From Bacteroidales bacterium H4 (GTDB lineage: Bacteria > Bacteroidota > Bacteroidia > Bacteroidales > Muribaculaceae), in the NCBI GenBank assembly GCA_001701165.1, contig DAAP01000035.1:1-26488 (forward strand): a stretch of 26,488 nt of DNA, written 5' to 3'. A program made the position numbers and the translations under genes. Below, piece by piece: positions 21,136-26,488 of the stretch (within the stretch, counting starts at the first letter, position 1; the number at the start of each line of letters is the position of its first letter). The notes under the pieces were generated by a model, which did no database searches, was not told where the DNA came from, and saw nothing but the letters and a program-made list of their open reading frames with translations.

Positions 21136-24100
21136 ATGAGAAAACATCTTTTTGTGACTCTGTTGTTGACTTGTGGCTTGCCTTTCAGCGGACAAGTTTT
21201 CGCGCTGGCAAATCCCGAGCCTCAATCACAAAGTCAGGCGGCTGTCACCATAACTGGTACAGTCCTCGATGAGAACAATGACCCGGTCATTGGTGCAAGT
21301 GTTACGCCTAAGGGTCAGACGCAAGGCGTTGTCACCGATGCCTTCGGTCACTTCACTATCAAGGTGAAACCCGGTACAACGCTGACCATCAGCACGGTTG
21401 GTTACAAGACCGTGACCATGGCAGCGAAGCAAGACATGAGCGTTTATCTCGAACCCACCACCGAGCTTCTCGACCAGCTCGTTGTCGTAGGTTACGGCAC
21501 ACAGAAACGTGCCAACCTTACCGGTTCTGTTGCCACAGTAGACGTGGCAAAGGTTATGGACGGCCGTCCCTCATCGGATGTCGCTAAGACACTTCAGGGT
21601 GCTGTCCCCGGTCTGACCATCACCACAGTCAACGGTGACATTGAATCTCAACCCAAGATTAACATCCGCGGCCTCGGTACCCTGTCCAACGGACTGGATT
21701 CGTCGCCTCTGATTGTTGTCGATGGTGTTCCCGTGGATGACATGAGCTTCCTCAACCCCGATGACATCGCCGAAATCTCCGTACTTAAGGATGCTTCATC
21801 TTCCGCTATCTATGGTACACGCGCTGCCTTCGGTGTAATCCTCATCACCACCAAGACTTCCACTTCCACCGATCGCGTGAGCGTCCAATACACCAACAAC
21901 TTCTCTTGGGGCAACGCCACTGTTCTTCCTGAATGGAACTCGACAGTGAACAACCTCAAGGTTGCTATGGACAACACCAACCCCGGCGGTGATACCGAAA
22001 TCTTCGGTATGTACTACGATGAACTTCTCCCGTTTGCAGAAGCATGGGCCGCACAGCACGGCGGCAAGCCCTACAAATCGTATGTAGAGCTCAAGCCGTT
22101 CCAAAGCAAAGATAATGTCGGTGACTACTATGTATTCCCCGCCAACACCGTCTCGCCCATGACCGGACTGCCCTTGGAGACCGCACGATTCCTCAGCTAT
22201 GCTGACTGGGATGTTCCCTCCACTATTTTTGATACCGCGTTTGGCAACAAACACAATGTAAGTCTTGAAGGCACTTCCGGCAAGACTCACTATCGTGCAT
22301 CTTTCGGTTACGACAGCAAGGAAGGTCTCTTCCGCTTCAACCCCGACAAGCTGCATCGTTATATGGCCAACCTAAACGTTGACACCGAGATCTTCTCGTG
22401 GTTGAAGGCCGGTGCTCGCTTCAACTTCTCCGATCGCGAGTATACAGCTCCCAACTCCAACCGTAACTCGTACCAGTATCTGTGGCGCTTCCCGACTTTC
22501 TTCGAAATGTTCGGTTATGTATACGACGACGAAGGCAATGCAAAGAGCTTCCGCAACGATATTACCATTCGTCAGAACTCGCACATTGACAAGACCGTCA
22601 CCACACAGACTCGTATGCAGGGTTGGATGAAGGCCACGCTCTTCAAAGGCATGGAACTGCAAGCCGACTTCACATACAATGTGATAAATCAGGACAGCGA
22701 CTCCGCAGCTACACCTTACACAGCATGGAACAACTGGACGCCCGGCAGCAACACCCTCGGCGCATGGTCGCCCTACACCCAAGCCACTACTTATGCAGCA
22801 CAGAGCAGCTATCGTGACGACACTTGGACAGCCAATATCTTTGCCACTTATTCGCACACATTTGCTGATGCACACAACCTGAAAGTTATGGCCGGTTGGA
22901 CAGCCGAACAGGAAGAATACAAGTCTTTCTACGCAAAACGTACAGGTCTTGTTGACTACAACCTCCCCAACCTTAACCTGACCAACGGCACCAACTACAC
23001 CACATCTGCAGGAAACACTCTGCGTGCAACCACCGGCTTCTTCGGCCGTATCAACTACGACTACAAGGGTATCTACCTGTTTGAAGCCAACGGTCGCTAC
23101 GACAGCTCTTCGAAGTTCCCCGCAAATGACCAATGGGCATTCTTCCCCTCGTTCTCGGCAGGCTACCGCTTCTCTGAAGAAGCTTACTTCCAGCCTCTCA
23201 AATCGTGGTGGAGCAACGGTAAACTCCGCGCAGGCTACGGCCATATCGGTAATGAAGCTGTAGGTAACTACCGCTTCCTTTCCACTGCCAGCCAAAGAGG
23301 AGCAGGTTATGTACACTGGCTCAGCGGCGACCAAAAAATCACCCAATACAGCATGCCTACCCTCGTATCTTCGTCCCTGTCTTGGGAACGCATCATCACC
23401 ACCGGTGTAGGTCTTGATTTGGGCTTCTTTGACAACTCGCTCAATGTTTCGTTTGACTGGTTCAACCGCGATACCAAGGACATGCTCACACCCGGAGCCG
23501 AACTTCCCGGTGTTCTCGGCGTAGAAGCTCCTTACGGCAACAACGGTTCGCTCCGCACCCGCGGCTGGGAACTTTCCATAAACTGGAACCACTCCTTCGG
23601 TGATGCTTCCGTATATGCAACGTTCAACATCGGTGATGCACGTACCAAGATCACCGGTTGGAGCAACAAAGACATCCTCTATTCCTACCTGCCTGCAGGC
23701 TCATCGTACACCGAAGGCTGTTACTTCGGTGATATCTGGGGCTTCGAAACAGACCGCTACTTCACCAAAGATGACTTCACTTGGGATTCCGCAGCCGGTA
23801 GATATGTTCCCGCAGCAGGCGTTCCTTCGCAGAAGGATCTCGAGACCGGTTCGTTCAAATTCGGCCCCGGCGACGTTAAGTTCAAAGACCTCAACGGTGA
23901 CGGCGTCATCAACAACGGCAACCCCAACATGATCGAACTCAACGGCAAGACATACGTTCCCGGTCAGGACGGTTACGAAGCTGCCCTCGCAGACAAGAAC
24001 CACACCACCGTATCCGTTGGCTCTGTAAAGAACCATGGTGACCTCAAGGTTATCGGCAACGCACTTCCTCGCTATGAGTATTCGTTCCGTCTTGGCGCTG

Positions 24101-24669
24101 CTTGGAAGGGCTTCGATATCGACCTCTTCTTCCAGGGCGTAGGCAAACGCGATATGTGGACAACCGGTTCGACTATCGTTCCTATGGCACAGTCCGGCCT
24201 CGGCACATTCACCAATCAATGGGGTAACTACAACGTTATCAAATACCTCGCAGATGGCCAGATTGACTTCGCAAATTCGACCATCGACCAAGGCAACGAC
24301 TATCCTCGTATGTATTCGGGCGCAGGTGCCGGCGGTAAGGTTTCCGGTGTAGGTAATGGTTGCTACAACTTCTATCCCCAGACCCGTTATCTGATGAGCC
24401 TCGCTTATCTGCGTCTGAAGAATATGACTATCGGTTATACTCTTCCTAAGACCTTGACTCAAAAAGCCTTCATTCAGCGTGCCCGCATTTACTTCTCCGC
24501 TGACAACCTGTTCTTCTTGTACAACGGTGCCGGTAAATATCAGCTCGATCCCGAGCAGACATCTTCCGCAGGCTCGTCCGTACAAGGCTACAATGATGGC
24601 CTTGCAACCTATGGCCGTACGACTCCTCAGCAGCGAGTATTCTCCTTCGGTCTCCAAGTAACATTCTAA
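21136..24669 (+). CDS. SusC/RagA-family TonB-linked outer-membrane transporter
   Basis: I choose the ATG at 21136 (1177 residues), because the signal peptide MRKHLFVTLLLTCGLPFSGQ begins there; the 23-codon extension from 21067 is leader. Domains in order are a CarboxypepD_reg domain at about 38-107 (TGTVLDENNDPVIGASV), a TonB-box-like LDQLVVVGYG at 112-121, a plug with INIRGLGTLS, SPLIVVDGVPVDD and SVLKDASSSAIYGTRA, and then a 22-strand-type barrel. The ending FSFGLQVTF has a terminal Phe. With the SusD-like lipoprotein it forms a pedal-bin importer for oligosaccharides or peptides, powered by TonB/ExbBD. The gene shows a strong preference for C-ending codons at Asn, Asp, Tyr and Phe, as highly expressed genes do. 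The substrate cannot be told without the missing enzymes. Confidence 0.96.
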   Translation: MRKHLFVTLLLTCGLPFSGQVFALANPEPQSQSQAAVTITGTVLDENNDPVIGASVTPKGQTQGVVTDAFGHFTIKVKPGTTLTISTVGYKTVTMAAKQDMSVYLEPTTELLDQLVVVGYGTQKRANLTGSVATVDVAKVMDGRPSSDVAKTLQGAVPGLTITTVNGDIESQPKINIRGLGTLSNGLDSSPLIVVDGVPVDDMSFLNPDDIAEISVLKDASSSAIYGTRAAFGVILITTKTSTSTDRVSVQYTNNFSWGNATVLPEWNSTVNNLKVAMDNTNPGGDTEIFGMYYDELLPFAEAWAAQHGGKPYKSYVELKPFQSKDNVGDYYVFPANTVSPMTGLPLETARFLSYADWDVPSTIFDTAFGNKHNVSLEGTSGKTHYRASFGYDSKEGLFRFNPDKLHRYMANLNVDTEIFSWLKAGARFNFSDREYTAPNSNRNSYQYLWRFPTFFEMFGYVYDDEGNAKSFRNDITIRQNSHIDKTVTTQTRMQGWMKATLFKGMELQADFTYNVINQDSDSAATPYTAWNNWTPGSNTLGAWSPYTQATTYAAQSSYRDDTWTANIFATYSHTFADAHNLKVMAGWTAEQEEYKSFYAKRTGLVDYNLPNLNLTNGTNYTTSAGNTLRATTGFFGRINYDYKGIYLFEANGRYDSSSKFPANDQWAFFPSFSAGYRFSEEAYFQPLKSWWSNGKLRAGYGHIGNEAVGNYRFLSTASQRGAGYVHWLSGDQKITQYSMPTLVSSSLSWERIITTGVGLDLGFFDNSLNVSFDWFNRDTKDMLTPGAELPGVLGVEAPYGNNGSLRTRGWELSINWNHSFGDASVYATFNIGDARTKITGWSNKDILYSYLPAGSSYTEGCYFGDIWGFETDRYFTKDDFTWDSAAGRYVPAAGVPSQKDLETGSFKFGPGDVKFKDLNGDGVINNGNPNMIELNGKTYVPGQDGYEAALADKNHTTVSVGSVKNHGDLKVIGNALPRYEYSFRLGAAWKGFDIDLFFQGVGKRDMWTTGSTIVPMAQSGLGTFTNQWGNYNVIKYLADGQIDFANSTIDQGNDYPRMYSGAGAGGKVSGVGNGCYNFYPQTRYLMSLAYLRLKNMTIGYTLPKTLTQKAFIQRARIYFSADNLFFLYNGAGKYQLDPEQTSSAGSSVQGYNDGLATYGRTTPQQRVFSFGLQVTF

Positions 24670-24677
24670 CCCCCCCC
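24670..24677 (+). repeat. C8 homopolymer in the SusC-SusD gap
   Basis: Eight consecutive C follow directly after the SusC-like stop codon, in a gap of only 21 bases before the SusD-like ATG. Confidence 0.9.
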
Positions 24678-24690
24678 AATTCTACAGACT

Positions 24691-26418
24691 ATGAAATCTA
24701 AATATATATTTGGACTTCTCGCTGTCGGCACTGCAATGTCGCTGGTAAGTTGCGATGACTTCATCGATGACAACCGTTACCCGCTGGATCGCCAGACCGT
24801 CAATCCGGAATTCTGGAGCAACGACGTGAACGTCCAAAACCAAATCAACTACTTCTACGAAGACTACAGCGGCTACGGAAACGGTAGCGGCGGTGGTGAC
24901 TTCTATTGGAGCTGGCTCTCCGATGACCAGACCGGCCGAACCAAGTTCGCCGACTGGACATTCACCAGCATTCCCGCAACCTCCGGCTCGTGGACTGCTC
25001 CCTATACCGAGATTCGTCGTGCCAACCTCGTAATCGAGGGCGTGGAAAGTTCGACCCTCAATGATGTAACTAAGGCTAACTTTATTGCACAGGCTCGTCT
25101 GCACCGCGCACGCAGTTTCTATGACTTGGTACGCCGCTATGGTGATGTGCCTCTGGTAACCAAGGCTCTTGACCCGACAGATCAGGCAGAACTCTTCGGC
25201 GCACGCACTCCGCGTAACCAGGTGATGGACTATGTACTGGCCGACCTCGACTATGCAGTAGCCAATATCGGCACGCAGAGCAACAAGACCCAGTTCTCGA
25301 AAGACATGGCTCAGGCCTTCAAACTTGAAGTATGCCTCTACGAAGGTGCATACGCCAAGTACCACCAGAACGACAAAGCTCGTTCCGACAAGTTCTATGG
25401 CGAAGCCGTTAAGGCCGGTGAGGCTATCGCAACTCGCTATCCTATCAACAGCAGCTATGCAAGCTTGTACCAGTCGTTCCGCACTGCAGGTGGTGGCTTC
25501 AATGGCATCACTAACAACAGCGAAATCATCTTCTGCAAGACTTATGCCGAAGGAGTATTCATGAACTCCATCTCTGACTACTCCAACGCATCTGACGGCG
25601 TTGCCGGTATCACCAAAGACGCATTCGACGCATTCGTATTCAAAGATGGTCTGCCTGCAAGCAAGACTTCGTATAACAAAACCGACCACGGTACCGTTGA
25701 AAGTGAAACTTCGATAAGCATCGCTAATCTGCTCGATGTACGTGACCAGCGTCTATCGGTCATTACTTATGACCATATCTTCTTCCCCGGTCTGACTTGG
25801 GCTGCTTCCAATACGGTAGGCCAATGGTCCAGCACCGGTTACGGCGTTGCCAAGTTCAACAACCTGACTGTTCCGCAGGCAGTTGTGAACGAAATCAATA
25901 AGAACTACCTCTGCGCACCCTTGTTCTGGGGCGGCCGCCTGTATGTAGGCATTCTTGAGGCCAAGGCCGAACTCGGCACCCTCACCGATGCAGACCTCGC
26001 CAAGTATATGAAACCTCTGTGGAATCGTGCCGGCATCGACACTTCCAAGCTCACGGTTGCTTTCTTGAACGGTATCAATGACCCGAAGAACAAGATGGGT
26101 GTATCCAGCCTTATCTACGAAATCCGTCGTCTCCGTCGTTGCGAGCTTATGCTTGACGATGGTATCCGCTACTGGGATCTCGTACGCTGGCATCAGCTTG
26201 ACAAGCTCGACTTCACCACTAATCCCGACATCGTTAAGGGCGCTTACATTGCAGACGCTCCTGCCGGTATAACAGCCGGTAAGATGACTGCTGACGGCTA
26301 TTACAACTGCGATTGGGGTCAGACTCGTAAGTTCGACAAGAAGTACTACTTCTATCCCATTCCGCAGAATCAGCTCCAGCTTAATGAAGCTCTTACTCAG
26401 AACGACGGCTGGAAATAA
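24691..26418 (+). CDS. SusD/RagB-family surface lipoprotein
   Basis: This 575-residue protein has a lipoprotein signal (GLLAVGTAMSLVSC, Cys21). The residues after the Cys (DDFIDD) are acidic, as in the Bacteroidota surface-export signal, so it should sit on the cell surface over the SusC-like channel. SusD features include the N-terminal helix region with RRANLVIEGVES, AQARLHRARSFYDLVRRYGD followed by VPLVTKAL (the tetratricopeptide-like core), and the C-terminal IYEIRRLRRCELMLDDGIRY followed by WDLVRWHQLDKL. The end, YFYPIPQNQLQLNEALTQND, is the classic family close. It binds the substrate and closes the importer. It starts 21 bases after the SusC-like stop and has the same biased codon use, so the two are one operon. 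Confidence 0.96.
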   Translation: MKSKYIFGLLAVGTAMSLVSCDDFIDDNRYPLDRQTVNPEFWSNDVNVQNQINYFYEDYSGYGNGSGGGDFYWSWLSDDQTGRTKFADWTFTSIPATSGSWTAPYTEIRRANLVIEGVESSTLNDVTKANFIAQARLHRARSFYDLVRRYGDVPLVTKALDPTDQAELFGARTPRNQVMDYVLADLDYAVANIGTQSNKTQFSKDMAQAFKLEVCLYEGAYAKYHQNDKARSDKFYGEAVKAGEAIATRYPINSSYASLYQSFRTAGGGFNGITNNSEIIFCKTYAEGVFMNSISDYSNASDGVAGITKDAFDAFVFKDGLPASKTSYNKTDHGTVESETSISIANLLDVRDQRLSVITYDHIFFPGLTWAASNTVGQWSSTGYGVAKFNNLTVPQAVVNEINKNYLCAPLFWGGRLYVGILEAKAELGTLTDADLAKYMKPLWNRAGIDTSKLTVAFLNGINDPKNKMGVSSLIYEIRRLRRCELMLDDGIRYWDLVRWHQLDKLDFTTNPDIVKGAYIADAPAGITAGKMTADGYYNCDWGQTRKFDKKYYFYPIPQNQLQLNEALTQNDGWK

Positions 26419-26432
26419 ATGACCTAATTCTG

Positions 26433-26457
26433 AGGTTTATATTCAAAGATATAACCT
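26433..26457 (+). terminator. Weak hairpin after the SusD-like gene
   Basis: AGGTTTATAT and ATATAACCT pair with one bulged T and a 6-base loop. There is no T-run, so it may only protect the mRNA end while transcription continues to genes outside the window. Confidence 0.35.
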
Positions 26458-26488
26458 AAACGCGATGGGGCTGTGTCAAAATGGGCGC

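Noticed and set aside
22372..23592. 406-codon minus-strand frame, with similar ones at 23701-24657 and 24682-25689
   Set aside because: These are open antisense frames caused by the biased codon use of the SusC/SusD-like genes, and the translations are Val/Cys-rich without motifs.

Overview
The window looks like a chromosomal segment from a gut-type Bacteroidales bacterium, plausibly close to Muribaculaceae. The taxonomic call is inference. It rests on a SusC/SusD pair, a second TonB-receptor-like barrel, surface lipoprotein signals, LytTR and AraC regulators, and several promoters of the Bacteroidota form TTTG-N19-21-TAnnTTTG. There is no phage, plasmid or CRISPR signature. One broken type I methyltransferase gene lies near a tRNA-Lys gene, and an insertion-sequence-like end may begin at the right edge.

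Layout. 1-3680: a secreted phosphodiester glycosidase-type protein (cut by the left edge) and an outer-membrane beta-barrel protein with a carboxypeptidase-like N-terminal domain, both on the minus strand. 3798-6848: a four-gene minus-strand cluster that in transcription order encodes a stand-alone LytTR DNA-binding protein, a membrane FHA/zinc-ribbon protein, an exported caspase-like protease with an EF-hand-like loop, and an AraC regulator; a strong promoter lies at 6963-6995. 7048-7742: an hsdM remnant, repeat arrays and tRNA-Lys(UUU) with promoter and terminator. 8018-10603: an AlkD-like protein, an EamA transporter and an OmpA-family lipoprotein. 10604-11453: a non-coding stretch with two short-repeat arrays. 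11454-15983: a DUF349 coiled-coil protein, a polyprenyl-phosphate sugar phosphotransferase and an unknown protein. 16067-20700: housekeeping genes holA, cinA and tsaD, a small HsdR-N-like nuclease-fold protein and a small barrel protein. 20811-26418: a SusC/SusD nutrient-uptake pair with a long leader; any enzymes of the locus would lie beyond the window.

Two things stand out. The first is the LytTR-FHA-caspase-AraC cluster, which reads as an envelope sensing or proteolysis module with a regulator at each end. The second is a recurring class of short tandem repeats in intergenic DNA, often with 9-nt (or 18-nt) periodicity. Several sit inside 5' leaders or end within a few bases of a start codon (caspase, AlkD-like, cinA, LytTR). 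Two distant arrays share the same near-palindromic unit AAGGTCCTT. I know of no named element that explains them.
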